64,000 nucleotides of DNA, from the NCBI GenBank assembly GCA_034669965.1, contig JAXMOK010000001.1, forward strand, positions 944,307-1,008,306, read 5' to 3'. Source of the stretch: HXMU1420-13 sp034669965. Its GTDB lineage: Bacteria; Bacteroidota; Rhodothermia; Balneolales; Balneolaceae. Of the stretch, positions 18,533 through 27,839 are shown piece by piece; position 1 is the stretch's first letter; the number at the start of each line of letters is the position of its first letter. The notes below the pieces were generated by a model. That model worked only from the letters and a program-made list of their open reading frames with translations, searched no databases and was not told where the DNA came from. The translations under genes were made by a program, and so were the position numbers.

Positions 18533-19807
18533 CTGGATAATTCCTTTCTCAAAAACGTATTAAAGTTAAGCAGTGGAACTTCACTTGCTCATATATTTAC
18601 AATAGCGATAAGCCCGATATTAACCAGGCTATATTCAGCAAGCGATTTCGGGGAATTACAGTTTTTTCAATCAGCAGTTATTATTTCATCACTAGTTTCT
18701 ACTGGCTGCTATCATTATATGATAGTCCACCCTCTGGAAGACAATAAAGCTTTAGCTCTGATGAAGGGTATTTGGTTACTATCTATTTCATCTGCACTAA
18801 TAGTATTCGTAATAGTAATACTCATTAAAATCTTTACTCCTTATCTAGATTCTATAACATTATTTCTAATCATACTTTTCCCAGTAACATTACTTTTTAA
18901 CAACCTAATACTTTTAGGTGATTACTGGTTTTTAAGAAAGGAAGGATTTAATACTCTTTCTATATCAAAAATTACTCGCTCATCAAGTACTGCAATTACT
19001 CAAATTGGACTTTTTTTTACCCGAATACAGCCAGGGCTTGTATTAGGTTTAGTAGTCGGGCGATTATTAACCCTATTATACTTTCTCAATACTATTAGTA
19101 AAGATCTTGTTATTAAAATTAATAAAATTAAGTTTTATGACGCTCTTTCACTTTTAAAAAAATATAAAGCACAACCTTTACAAGTTCTTCCATCCTCATT
19201 CTTTAGTGTTGGAAGCACCGAAATGGTAATATTCATCATTGCTGCGTTTTTCGGTGATATTTTCCTTGGATTTTATGCTTTATCCTTTCGGGTTTTAAGT
19301 GTTCCGAGTGCATTTATTGGCACATCTGTTGGAGAAGTCTTTTATCAAAGAGCAACAATCTTGGTTCAAGAAAGACAACGTATACTTGGCTTTTTGCTAA
19401 AAACGTGGATTAGTCTTGCCTTAATATCTTTTCTTCCTTTATTAATTATTTACGTTTCAGGTGAACAAATTATTATGTTCGTTTTTGGAGAAGAATGGAT
19501 TATTTCAGGTACAATAGCCAAACTTTTAGCACCCTTAATCTTTGTTAGCTTTATTAGTGCTCCAACAGGAAAGCTATTGATGGCTCTAGGTGAACAAAAA
19601 ATAATGCCTACACTTTCCTTTTTGGTGCTTATAAGCAGAGTATCTGGATTAACAATCGGTTTTTACGCAAACGACTCTCTATTGGCAATTAAATTGATGG
19701 CTCTATTCCATGTATTTGCTTTGATTATTTATAACCTTGTTTTGGTATTTAAAGTAAATTCCTATCAGAATAGACTAGATTCAGTTCCCATTAATAATGA
19801 AGGTTGA
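18533..19807 (+). CDS. Polysaccharide flippase (Wzx/MATE-like), apparent CTG start
   Basis: The first ATG in frame is at 18719, but clear homologous sequence extends upstream to 18533: NSFLKNVLKLSSGTSLAH, then SPILTRLYSASDFGELQFF, the N-terminus of Wzx-type flippases. An in-frame TAG at 18527 closes the frame. The only start-like codon in the correct place is CTG at 18533, giving MDNSFLKNVLKL and 424 residues. Either CTG is used or an original ATG has mutated. The protein has about 12-14 TM segments and would flip lipid-linked oligosaccharide across the inner membrane. It overlaps the downstream glycosyltransferase gene by 11 bases. Confidence 0.8.
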   Translation: MDNSFLKNVLKLSSGTSLAHIFTIAISPILTRLYSASDFGELQFFQSAVIISSLVSTGCYHYMIVHPLEDNKALALMKGIWLLSISSALIVFVIVILIKIFTPYLDSITLFLIILFPVTLLFNNLILLGDYWFLRKEGFNTLSISKITRSSSTAITQIGLFFTRIQPGLVLGLVVGRLLTLLYFLNTISKDLVIKINKIKFYDALSLLKKYKAQPLQVLPSSFFSVGSTEMVIFIIAAFFGDIFLGFYALSFRVLSVPSAFIGTSVGEVFYQRATILVQERQRILGFLLKTWISLALISFLPLLIIYVSGEQIIMFVFGEEWIISGTIAKLLAPLIFVSFISAPTGKLLMALGEQKIMPTLSFLVLISRVSGLTIGFYANDSLLAIKLMALFHVFALIIYNLVLVFKVNSYQNRLDSVPINNEG

Positions 19808-20960
19808 TATCGTATCCCATATTTACCCAACCACTCATGATCCAAGTAGTGGAATTTTCATACAAAAAGAAGCCAATATGCTCGCTTCGATTCATGAAAT
19901 AGCTGTTTGGATTCCGGCCGTTCGAGCTTTACCCTGGCAAGAACAATCAAAAAGATCAATCAACCCGGTTTCTGAGTCTTTTGATGTTAATCGCATTAAG
20001 TACTGGTCGGTTCCGCGAAGATTGCTCCCTTCTATTACAATAAATAACCTATCTAATGCACTTATACAGGCTTTAAGCTCTTCAGAAGCGAATATTGTTC
20101 ATTTACATTGGTTATTCCCTGCCGGACTTTGTATCCCAAAAATTAAACGAATTCTAAACAAACCAATTGCACTTACATTGCATGGTGGTGACTGGTATTC
20201 AAATCAAAATCGTGGCTATGATTCTATGATCCTAAAGGCTTTAGAACAAGCGGATTCTATAATTTGTGTTGGAAAGCAATTAACTAACGATGTTATAAAT
20301 ACTTACCCAAGCCTTCTCCATAAAACCCAACATGTACCACATGGAATTAATTGTACAAAATTTACTCCGGTTTCTGACAAAGAAAAGCTAGGAATTAAAA
20401 AAGAATTAAAGTGGCGAGATGACTTTAAACATATTTTATGTGTTGCTAATTTTTATCAGTCAAAAGGGGTAGAGTTGCTCGTCAAGGCATTTGTTAAACA
20501 GAACAAGTTCGATCGAACACATTTACATCTAGTAGCCCCACGGCGTGATCGTAATATTGAAAAGACGATTCTTAATTTAATCAAAGAAAACAACCTGAAT
20601 GATAAGGTTTCAATTTATCCATCAATGTCGGAAGTTGAACTTATTAAAAGATATCAAGCCGCAGATTTTTTAGTTTCACCAAGCAGAAAAGAAGGTTTTG
20701 GCTTAGCCATTGCTGAAGCAATCGCGTGTGGCTTACCCGTACTTGCAACAAGGTCTGGCGGCCCTCAAGAAATAGTCGATGAATGTAATGGAATCTTAGT
20801 AGATACTGATAGCATAACTGCACTTTCGAATGGCTTAAATTATATGCTCAATCACTTTTCTGAATATTCTCCTACTGAATTACACCATTCCATTTTGAAT
20901 CGCTTTGGTACACAGGCTAAACTGGATAAGTTAGACGCTATTTATTCGAGCTTAGCGTAA
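19797..20960 (+). CDS. GT4 family glycosyltransferase
   Basis: A 387-residue retaining glycosyltransferase of the GT-B fold. The N-terminal domain opens with an IYPTTHDPSSGIFIQ loop; the C-terminal Glyco_trans_1 domain has SPSRKEGFGLAIAEAIACGLPVLAT, the E-x7-E nucleotide-sugar motif. It acts in the cytoplasm, adding a sugar to a lipid-linked glycan. Its ATG overlaps the flippase stop by 11 bases, so the two are coupled. It converges with a GT2 gene with a 9-base overlap. Donor and acceptor are unknown. Confidence 0.87.
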   Translation: MKVDIVSHIYPTTHDPSSGIFIQKEANMLASIHEIAVWIPAVRALPWQEQSKRSINPVSESFDVNRIKYWSVPRRLLPSITINNLSNALIQALSSSEANIVHLHWLFPAGLCIPKIKRILNKPIALTLHGGDWYSNQNRGYDSMILKALEQADSIICVGKQLTNDVINTYPSLLHKTQHVPHGINCTKFTPVSDKEKLGIKKELKWRDDFKHILCVANFYQSKGVELLVKAFVKQNKFDRTHLHLVAPRRDRNIEKTILNLIKENNLNDKVSIYPSMSEVELIKRYQAADFLVSPSRKEGFGLAIAEAIACGLPVLATRSGGPQEIVDECNGILVDTDSITALSNGLNYMLNHFSEYSPTELHHSILNRFGTQAKLDKLDAIYSSLA

Positions 20961-21776
20961 GAATCGATTATAGGCGTTGACGCCAACTAATTTTGCTAAG
21001 CGAAACTTCACCTCAAGCAACGTATACTTTATTGATACCTTTATGTAAAATCTAAGCCCTTGCATTTTAAATCTGGCTTTATGTTTTGTATAAATTTGAC
21101 GGGCTCCCTTGAGTTTTTTATCAAAATTAATACTAATCTGCCCAACCGATTGAAATTCCTCGGTTAGTATTTCGTCAACATAATCTACTTGATAAAATTC
21201 GCTAACTCTGATTTGTAGATCATACTCTTGATTCGAAACAAGAGCTTCATCGAAGCCCCCTACTTTTTCGATGGCCTCCTTTTTGTACAAAACCGTTTCA
21301 ATTCCATCTATTAAAAACTTTGATAAAAGCTTTTGATGAATATCTCCTCTCACCTTGTTTTTTTTTACAATTACTTGTCCCGTTCTTCCGTCATTGGTAT
21401 GGCATGTTATCATCCCTAAATTTTTTAGTCGATTAGGATTATCCATGGATTGAAAAACTTGTTTATCAATTTTTGTTGGATATAGAATGTCATCGTCATC
21501 TAAAAAATTGATATATAATCCCTGAGCCTCTTTTACTCCTCTGTTTCTTGAAAACCCTCCACCTTTATTTGTCTCATTTACTAACAACCTTACGTTACTC
21601 ATTCTACTTACTAACGCAGAAGTAGCACTGTCTTGGGCGTCATCAACAACAATAATTTCAATATTAGGGTAAGTTTGATTTTTTACTGAATTAACAGCTC
21701 TAACTAATAATTCAGGCCTGTTATAGGTGGGAATAATTACACTTACTAACGGTTGGTCGCTCACAATGGTTACCAA
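20952..21776 (-). CDS. GT2 family glycosyltransferase
   Basis: A 274-residue family 2 glycosyltransferase. Residues about 10-110 are the GT-A nucleotide-binding domain: VSVIIPTYNRPELLVRAV, IEIIVVDDAQD and the metal-binding FLDDDDILYP. No membrane segment is evident. The start is non-ATG: TTG at 21776 or GTG at 21764. It overlaps the upstream GT2 gene by 7 bases, as the last gene in the wecB-pyrR-pyrB-GT2-GT2 run. Confidence 0.85.
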   Translation of the reverse strand: MVTIVSDQPLVSVIIPTYNRPELLVRAVNSVKNQTYPNIEIIVVDDAQDSATSALVSRMSNVRLLVNETNKGGGFSRNRGVKEAQGLYINFLDDDDILYPTKIDKQVFQSMDNPNRLKNLGMITCHTNDGRTGQVIVKKNKVRGDIHQKLLSKFLIDGIETVLYKKEAIEKVGGFDEALVSNQEYDLQIRVSEFYQVDYVDEILTEEFQSVGQISINFDKKLKGARQIYTKHKARFKMQGLRFYIKVSIKYTLLEVKFRLAKLVGVNAYNRFLR

Positions 21777-22867
21777 TTCTTTTTCGCAGATAAGCCATTC
21801 TTAATCATCTGAAATAAATATCCAAAAAAGTGCCCGAATTGCATAATCACAAGTGAGGTTAAAGTGCTAATAATATTCGAAATGATTCCTGGACGGGCAT
21901 CTTCTTTATTCCACACTTCTTCTTTGAAGCAGTTTCGTTTTGCAAAAACAATTCTCATTGATTCAATGACAACTATTAGCGCTAATACGCCTAAGATTTC
22001 AATGGAATATAAATTGGCATCAAAAATTATATCAGCTAGTGTGAATAGAGTGATTGTGAGTAAACTCAAAAAAGGCACCATACTTCGAAATGGACTGCTT
22101 TTTGGGTGAAGGATTCGGGTTAAAAACCGACCTCTGCCATATCTGAAATACTGCTTAAAAAGTTTGATAAATGAATCGCGTGGGTAATACCAGCTTTTAA
22201 TTTCAGGGCTCACATACACTGTGTCGCCATATTTTTCAATGAGTCGAAGATTTAGTTCAGAATCCTGATTTGTCACATTCTCAGTATTAAAACCACCGAT
22301 CTCTCTCAAGTCTTTGGTTCTAAAACATCCCAAGAAAACGGTATCCGCGTAGCCCAGATAATTATCGTTCATGTATTTGGCACCGCCATTTCCGAGCACA
22401 CTTTTAACTGCAAGCGCAATACCTGCTTGCACACGGTTTTTGGCCATATAGCGTTGAGCACCACCTACGTTTCGTGCGCCGGTTTTCAACATTACAGAAA
22501 CGCATTTTTCGATATAATCTTCTTTGTAATGACAATGCCCATCTGCACGCAGAAAGATGTCGCCTTCGGCTGCCTCAATCATATGATTCAAGCCGTAGGA
22601 CTGATATTTTTCGGGATTATCAACCAACTTTACTCTGGAATCTTTCTCTGAAAGCTCTGCAATAATTTCACGTGTTTTGTCCGTACTTCTCCCATCAGCT
22701 ATTAAAATTTCAGCTAAATTCGGGTAACCGGTTGCAAGAAATCCCTCAACCACTCTGCGGATGTGCTTCTCTTCGTTAAATACCGGTATTGCTACAGTTA
22801 CACTGGGCAATTCATCTATGTGGGTAAGGTCTGTGATAGATATCGTTTTTACTTCCGTTGCGAACAA
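21770..22867 (-). CDS. GT2 family glycosyltransferase, ExoA-like, membrane-anchored
   Basis: A 365-residue family 2 transferase resembling succinoglycan ExoA-type enzymes: VTVAIPVFNEEKHIRRVV, ILIADGRSTDKTREII, an FLRADGHCHY metal site and a Q-x-x-RW-like RYGRG region. Two or three hydrophobic segments near the C-terminus (about 255-300 and 325-350) suggest membrane attachment. The start is TTG at 22867 with no nearby ATG, so it is uncertain. It follows pyrB after 42 bases on the same strand. Confidence 0.85.
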   Translation of the reverse strand: MFATEVKTISITDLTHIDELPSVTVAIPVFNEEKHIRRVVEGFLATGYPNLAEILIADGRSTDKTREIIAELSEKDSRVKLVDNPEKYQSYGLNHMIEAAEGDIFLRADGHCHYKEDYIEKCVSVMLKTGARNVGGAQRYMAKNRVQAGIALAVKSVLGNGGAKYMNDNYLGYADTVFLGCFRTKDLREIGGFNTENVTNQDSELNLRLIEKYGDTVYVSPEIKSWYYPRDSFIKLFKQYFRYGRGRFLTRILHPKSSPFRSMVPFLSLLTITLFTLADIIFDANLYSIEILGVLALIVVIESMRIVFAKRNCFKEEVWNKEDARPGIISNIISTLTSLVIMQFGHFFGYLFQMIKNGLSAKKNW

Positions 22868-22909
22868 AGTACTAAAGCTAACTAAAAGTTCTTAAAAATA
22901 ACCAATTCT

Positions 22910-23860
22910 CTACACCCGATTTCCGCCACTTAATAAATACAGCACCGCCATCCTAACGGCCACTCCATTCGTCACTTGATCGAGGATTACCGCACGATCG
23001 CTATCGGCTACATCACTTTCTAATTCAACTCCGCGGTTAATGGGGCCTGGATGCATGATTTTAAAATCTGGGTATTTTTCGAGGTGCTCCATGCGAATAC
23101 CAAAAAGGTCGTGATACTCTCGAAGAGAAGGAAATAGCCCCGGTGTATGATCTTGCCTTTCTAGCTGGATTCGAAGCGCCATTGCTATATCGCACCAGGC
23201 CAGAGTTTCTTCTAAATTGTAGGAAATGGTGCAACCCATTTGCTCGATAAACTTTGGCATAAATGTTTTCGGACCACAGATTACAACCTCTGCTCCAATT
23301 TTAACCAGGCCCATGATGTTAGACCGAACTACCCGACTGTGCGAGATATCACCGATTATGGCAATTTTCTTACCTGTTAAATCCGGGTGAATTTGCTGCA
23401 TCGTAAACATGTCGAGCAACGCCTGTGTTGGGTGCTCGTGGGCTCCATCGCCGGCATTTAATATTGAAGCATCCACACATTGGGTTAAAAAATTAGGTAC
23501 TCCCGGACTTTCATGCCTGCAAACCACCATGTCGATTTTCATCGAGCTAATATTGCGGATCGTATCCTTTAGCGACTCCCCCTTTTTTGTGCTGGATGTA
23601 CTAGCCGAAAAGTTTACTACATCCGCACCCATTCTCTTCTGGGCTAATTCAAACGATAATCTTGTACGTGTGCTGTTTTCGTAAAACAGGTTTACAATGG
23701 TTTTATCGCGAAGGGTTGGAATTTTTGGAACCGGACGATCAAGAATCTCACGGAAGGTTTTCGCCTGCTCCAACACATATAAAATATCTTCTTTCGAGTA
23801 ATCGGCTAGGCCAAGCAGATGCTTTTGATTGAATTGATAATCTTCTGGAATACTACTCAT
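22910..23860 (-). CDS. pyrB: Aspartate carbamoyltransferase catalytic subunit
   Basis: A 316-residue ATCase catalytic chain joining carbamoyl phosphate and aspartate in the first committed step of pyrimidine synthesis. The carbamoyl phosphate site STRTR is at residues 63-67, the HPTQALLDM motif near 135, and the HPGPINRGVE aspartate/loop motif near 270. Length is normal. Its start overlaps pyrR by 8 bases, the classical pyrR-pyrB arrangement. No pyrI regulatory subunit gene is nearby, so control is probably through PyrR. Two glycosyltransferase genes follow on the same strand. Confidence 0.97.
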   Translation of the reverse strand: MSSIPEDYQFNQKHLLGLADYSKEDILYVLEQAKTFREILDRPVPKIPTLRDKTIVNLFYENSTRTRLSFELAQKRMGADVVNFSASTSSTKKGESLKDTIRNISSMKIDMVVCRHESPGVPNFLTQCVDASILNAGDGAHEHPTQALLDMFTMQQIHPDLTGKKIAIIGDISHSRVVRSNIMGLVKIGAEVVICGPKTFMPKFIEQMGCTISYNLEETLAWCDIAMALRIQLERQDHTPGLFPSLREYHDLFGIRMEHLEKYPDFKIMHPGPINRGVELESDVADSDRAVILDQVTNGVAVRMAVLYLLSGGNRV

Positions 23861-24437
23861 CCTTCAATTCCTCCACATTTACCAAATACACGGCGTCTTC
23901 TCCATCCAGTTCGTCAACTTTTACCCGTATCTCTTCTTTGCTGTGGGTAGGAACATACAATCCAGTAAAATCCGGAGCGATAGGCAACTCTCGGTGTCCC
24001 CGATCAACCATACAGCAGAATTGAATCTTTCTGGGGCGACCATAAGCCATTAATGCATCCATGGCTGAACGAACTGTGCGCCCGGTATACAACACATCAT
24101 CGATTAGAATGACATCACGATCATACAGATCGAAGGGTATTTCGGTCACCTTCACTTCAGGCATTTTCAACTTGGTTCGGAAATCATCGCGATAGAAAGT
24201 CACATCCAGTACACCAAAGTCAATATCGACTCCAAATTCTTTTTTAATCTGTTCTACAATGCGCTTGCCTAGGAACACACCACGAGTTTGCATTCCAATA
24301 ATGGCTAGCCGTGACGGATCATCGTACGACTCCAAAAATTGATGGGCGAATCGCAAAAAAGTGCGATCGAGTTCTTCGGCGTTCATGATTTGAACTTTAT
24401 CCAAGCCAGGGAGTCCTTTTAATGCTAATTTTGCCAA
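23853..24437 (-). CDS. pyrR: Bifunctional pyr operon regulator / uracil phosphoribosyltransferase
   Basis: PyrR, with the PRPP-binding motif VILIDDVLYTGRTV at residues 109-122 (longest frame) and LVDRGHRELP-like MVDRGHRELPI later. In Bacillus it binds pyr mRNA leaders and promotes termination when UMP is high, and has weak UPRTase activity. The longest frame starts at a TTG (24437); homology to family members of about 180 residues favours TTG at 24404 or ATG at 24386. Only 19 bases separate it from wecB, so no pyr leader of its own fits upstream unless it lies inside wecB. The attenuator-like carA leader at 57.2 kb is a possible target. Confidence 0.93.
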   Translation of the reverse strand: MAKLALKGLPGLDKVQIMNAEELDRTFLRFAHQFLESYDDPSRLAIIGMQTRGVFLGKRIVEQIKKEFGVDIDFGVLDVTFYRDDFRTKLKMPEVKVTEIPFDLYDRDVILIDDVLYTGRTVRSAMDALMAYGRPRKIQFCCMVDRGHRELPIAPDFTGLYVPTHSKEEIRVKVDELDGEDAVYLVNVEELKDE

Positions 24438-24456
24438 ATATAAGGGTTTTCATCCT

Positions 24457-25602
24457 TTATTTAGGATCAGAAAATTCTTTTTCATTTAAACATTCCAAAA
24501 TTTGTTTTGATGCACTTCCATCCCCAAATGGGTTTTCTTTCGCACTCATCTCGCGGTAAAGCGCTTTGTTATTTAATAAGCGATTCACACTTTGTGTAAT
24601 TAAACCGGGATCAGTGCCTACTAATTGGGCAGTTCCTGCATCTAACGCTTCATTGCGTTCGGTATGATTGCGCATTACTAAAACGGGTTTCCCTAAACTT
24701 GGCGCTTCTTCCTGCACACCGCCACTATCAGTTAAAATCAGATACGATTTCTGCATCAACCAAATAAACTCAGGATAACCTAGCGGTTTCATTAAGGTAA
24801 TTTTCTCTTCATCCCCAAGCAGTGAGTACACCGGTTCCTGCACATTTGGATTGAGATGAACAGGATAAATAATCTGAACATTCGATCTTTGAGCGATCCT
24901 CTTTAATGCCAAGCAAATTTGTTTGAATCCATCCCCAAAACTTTCTCGTCGGTGACCGGTTACCAGAATCACTTTTTTTGCAGGATCAATTTGAGTCTTT
25001 AAACTTGTTAATTCGGAAGATTCGTATTCAGCCAACAAATCAATTCCCAGTAGCAAGGCATCGATTATTGTGTTTCCGGTTACCCAAATTTTATCGGGCT
25101 CTATGCCCTCATCTAGTAAATTATTCTTAGCTGCAATGGTAGGCGCAAAGTGTAGATCCGACAAGCGAGCTGTTACTTGCCGGTTAACTTCTTCGGGATA
25201 AGGCGAAAACCGATTGAGTGTTCGTAACCCTGCCTCAACATGGCATACTTTGATCCCCGAATAAAATGCTGCTAGTGCGGCTATCGTTGATGTAGTGGTA
25301 TCACCCTGCACAAGGATTACATCCGGTTTTGCTTCAACGAAAATCTCATTAAGTCCATCCAAAATTGCCGATGATAGAGAAATCAACCCTTGGCCTTTAT
25401 TCATTACATCCAGATCGAAATCGGGTGTAATTTTGAAAAAACCGAGCACTTGATCCAGCATCTCCCGATGCTGAGCAGTTACACAAACCTGCACTTTAAA
25501 ACGTGGCTGTTGCTTAAGCAATCGAATAACCGGCGCCAGTTTAATTGCTTCGGGCCTTGTACCAAAAATGAAAAGTATTTTTTTAACACCTTTTTTGTTC
25601 AT
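24457..25602 (-). CDS. wecB: UDP-N-acetylglucosamine 2-epimerase (non-hydrolysing)
   Basis: A 381-residue cytoplasmic epimerase interconverting UDP-GlcNAc and UDP-ManNAc, a precursor of surface glycans. Family motifs: FIFGTRPEAIKLAPVI at the N-terminus, QGDTTTS, HVEAGLRTLNRFSPYPEE, GHRRESFG and TDSGGVQEEAPSLGKPV. It begins the minus-strand run wecB-pyrR-pyrB-GT2-GT2 and faces a divergent lipoprotein gene. The location beside polysaccharide genes fits a role in their donor supply. Confidence 0.95.
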   Translation of the reverse strand: MNKKGVKKILFIFGTRPEAIKLAPVIRLLKQQPRFKVQVCVTAQHREMLDQVLGFFKITPDFDLDVMNKGQGLISLSSAILDGLNEIFVEAKPDVILVQGDTTTSTIAALAAFYSGIKVCHVEAGLRTLNRFSPYPEEVNRQVTARLSDLHFAPTIAAKNNLLDEGIEPDKIWVTGNTIIDALLLGIDLLAEYESSELTSLKTQIDPAKKVILVTGHRRESFGDGFKQICLALKRIAQRSNVQIIYPVHLNPNVQEPVYSLLGDEEKITLMKPLGYPEFIWLMQKSYLILTDSGGVQEEAPSLGKPVLVMRNHTERNEALDAGTAQLVGTDPGLITQSVNRLLNNKALYREMSAKENPFGDGSASKQILECLNEKEFSDPK

Positions 25603-25668
25603 CTAATCAAGTTAAAGAACTAATATCCCGTAGTAAATCGTAGAGTGTAACAATCTGTATCAAATCTT

Positions 25669-26466
25669 ATGAAGAGCTATATCTCATATCTTCTCATTTA
25701 CTTAGCTTTTGCAAGTTGCAATACCACCAATTCACCAGAAGATACTGTAGAACTCAGACTTTCAAACATCAATTTCTCGCTGGGTCTTACTCATAATTCT
25801 CACTTTGGCCGGAGCTTTACAACGCCGGAAAATGCTTACAGTGCTGTAATTACCTTTGAGTTTGAATTAACTGCTGAGACAAATTATCTGGATATCCCGT
25901 TGTTTGCCATTCTTGATGATGAAAATGAAGGCTGGACTTTCGATTCTACTGCCGTTAGAGAAGCTTACAATCCAGACAATAATAGCCTGATTTTTGAAAA
26001 TTTGGAGCTTAGAAAGTTTGATCAGCTAAATAGAAAATTGTTCTCAGCTCAGTTTCAGGCGGTAAACGGAGACATTATTCGGGAACGTACTTTTGGGTTA
26101 GATAATGATTTTCCACTTCCTGCAACAACGGTTATCGAAGCAGTAAACGATAACGATTATAAACTCATTATCGACTTTTATAGCACTCCATATGATGGCG
26201 GAAGCCTGCCGTTTCCGGTAACTATTTATAACACTTATTTTTCTAGTAACTCTTTCTCCATCACGTGGACAGATGCCTCCAATAATGTGATTCAGGAAGA
26301 TTTTATTGATAAAGAGTCATTAATTGAAGCTGAATCCGATACTTGGACGCGCATAATCGACAGTGCCTCGATCCCCGCCGGAGCAGTAAAAGTTTACACA
26401 ACATTTCGCCGTGGCAGGTTTACTCGGGGTGGCGTATTGTATACCGAGCTTATGTCGCTGCCCTAG
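25669..26466 (+). CDS. Hypothetical lipoprotein
   Basis: A 265-residue protein with a lipoprotein signal (ending LAFASC, Cys17) and then no family I recognise. The mature part is acidic and rich in beta-forming and aromatic residues, with phrases such as WTFDSTAVREAYN that suggest an extracytoplasmic beta-sandwich. It lies alone between divergent wecB and co-directional sucC. A short hairpin (AAGGG, four-base loop, CCCTT) about 25 bases after its stop may end transcription. Function unknown. Confidence 0.7.
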   Translation: MKSYISYLLIYLAFASCNTTNSPEDTVELRLSNINFSLGLTHNSHFGRSFTTPENAYSAVITFEFELTAETNYLDIPLFAILDDENEGWTFDSTAVREAYNPDNNSLIFENLELRKFDQLNRKLFSAQFQAVNGDIIRERTFGLDNDFPLPATTVIEAVNDNDYKLIIDFYSTPYDGGSLPFPVTIYNTYFSSNSFSITWTDASNNVIQEDFIDKESLIEAESDTWTRIIDSASIPAGAVKVYTTFRRGRFTRGGVLYTELMSLP

Positions 26467-26579
26467 AAAGTTAAAGCCTGGTAAAAAGGGTGTACCCTTG
26501 CTTTCTTTTCGTTGGCATTCTCGGTATTATTGCGCTCCCAAATTAAGCCAATAACTGAACGTATTTTTAGGACTTTTCC

Positions 26580-27785
26580 ATGAAAATCCACGAGTATCAA
26601 GCAAAAGAAATTCTCAAGAAATATGGCGTCGCCGTTCCAGATGGTATCGCCGCAACCTCCGTTGAAGAAGCTGTGGAAGCAGCTAAAAAAATGGAAGCTA
26701 ACGGAGCAACACTATTTGTAGTGAAAGCACAAATTCACGCAGGTGGACGAGGAAAAGGTCGCACCAAAAAGAACAACGCCAAGGGTGTTATTCTGTGTAA
26801 GTCGATTGAGGAAGTACGTGAAGCTGCCGAGTCGCTTTTAGGCGATGTATTGGTAACTATCCAAACCGGCGAAGACGGGCAGTTGGTTCAAAAAATATAT
26901 GTTACCGACGGTGTTGATATAGAAAAAGAATTTTATCTAGGGATTCTTCTTGATCGCGCTGTTTCTAAAAACGTGATCATGGTTTCGACTGAAGGTGGCG
27001 TTGAGATTGAAGAAGTAGCCGAGCATACTCCTGAAAAAATCATCAAAGAGTGGGTTGAGCCGGGCATGCCACTTCAAGTTAATCAAGCTCGCCATCTAGC
27101 ATTTGCACTTGGTTTAGAAGGCGATGCGCTCAAAAAAGGCATCAAATTCATCATGGCTATTTACAACGCTTATGTTGAGACCGATTCCGATATGTTCGAA
27201 ATCAATCCAATGATTTTAACTCCTGATAACGATGTGATGGCACTTGATGCCAAAGTTACTTTTGATGGTAACGCGTTGTACCGCCACAAAGATTTAGCCG
27301 GATTAAAAGACGAAGCGGAAGAGGATCCGTTTGAGCTTCGTGCTGCCGAGTTCAACCTAAATTACATTAAATTAGATGGTAACGTAGGTTGCATGGTTAA
27401 CGGTGCAGGACTTGCAATGGCAACGATGGATATCATCAAGCTATCCGGTGGCGAGCCAGCTAACTTCTTGGATGTTGGTGGTGGAGCTAATGTTGAGACC
27501 GTGAAGAATGGCTTCCAGATTATTCTGGACGACCCTAACGTGAAAGCGATTTTGATTAACATCTTTGGTGGAATCGTTCGTTGCGATCGTGTTGCCAATG
27601 GTGTAATTGAAGCAGTAAAGGATCCGGAAATTGCAGCTAAAGTTGAGAATGTGCCGATTATCGTTCGTTTGCAAGGTACCAATGCCGAGGAAGCAAAAGT
27701 GATTATCGACAACTCCGGCTTAAACGTGATTTCAGCAGTATTGTTGAAAGAAGCTGCCGCTGAAGTTTCTAAGGTTATTGCTTAA
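26580..27785 (+). CDS. sucC: Succinate-CoA ligase (ADP-forming) beta subunit
   Basis: A 401-residue SucC: an ATP-grasp domain (about 1-240; starts MKIHEYQAKEILKKYGV, with KAQIHAGGRGKG and EINPM) and a C-terminal CoA-ligase domain (FLDVGGGANVETV, NIFGGIVRCD). It makes ATP while turning succinyl-CoA into succinate in the TCA cycle, together with SucD, which is not adjacent: a terminator follows directly and the next gene is on the other strand. Confidence 0.97.
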   Translation: MKIHEYQAKEILKKYGVAVPDGIAATSVEEAVEAAKKMEANGATLFVVKAQIHAGGRGKGRTKKNNAKGVILCKSIEEVREAAESLLGDVLVTIQTGEDGQLVQKIYVTDGVDIEKEFYLGILLDRAVSKNVIMVSTEGGVEIEEVAEHTPEKIIKEWVEPGMPLQVNQARHLAFALGLEGDALKKGIKFIMAIYNAYVETDSDMFEINPMILTPDNDVMALDAKVTFDGNALYRHKDLAGLKDEAEEDPFELRAAEFNLNYIKLDGNVGCMVNGAGLAMATMDIIKLSGGEPANFLDVGGGANVETVKNGFQIILDDPNVKAILINIFGGIVRCDRVANGVIEAVKDPEIAAKVENVPIIVRLQGTNAEEAKVIIDNSGLNVISAVLLKEAAAEVSKVIA

Positions 27786-27805
27786 TTAAGAATCAGCTAG
27801 TTTTT

Positions 27806-27839
27806 AAGGCACTGAGTTTTTACTTAGTGCCTTTTTTTA
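27806..27839 (+). terminator. Rho-independent terminator after sucC
   Basis: An 11-base stem (AAGGCACTGAG paired with CTTAGTGCCTT, one G-T pair) with a six-base loop is followed by a T run. It starts 20 bases after the sucC stop and reaches into the last codons of the convergent bshA gene. Confidence 0.9.
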
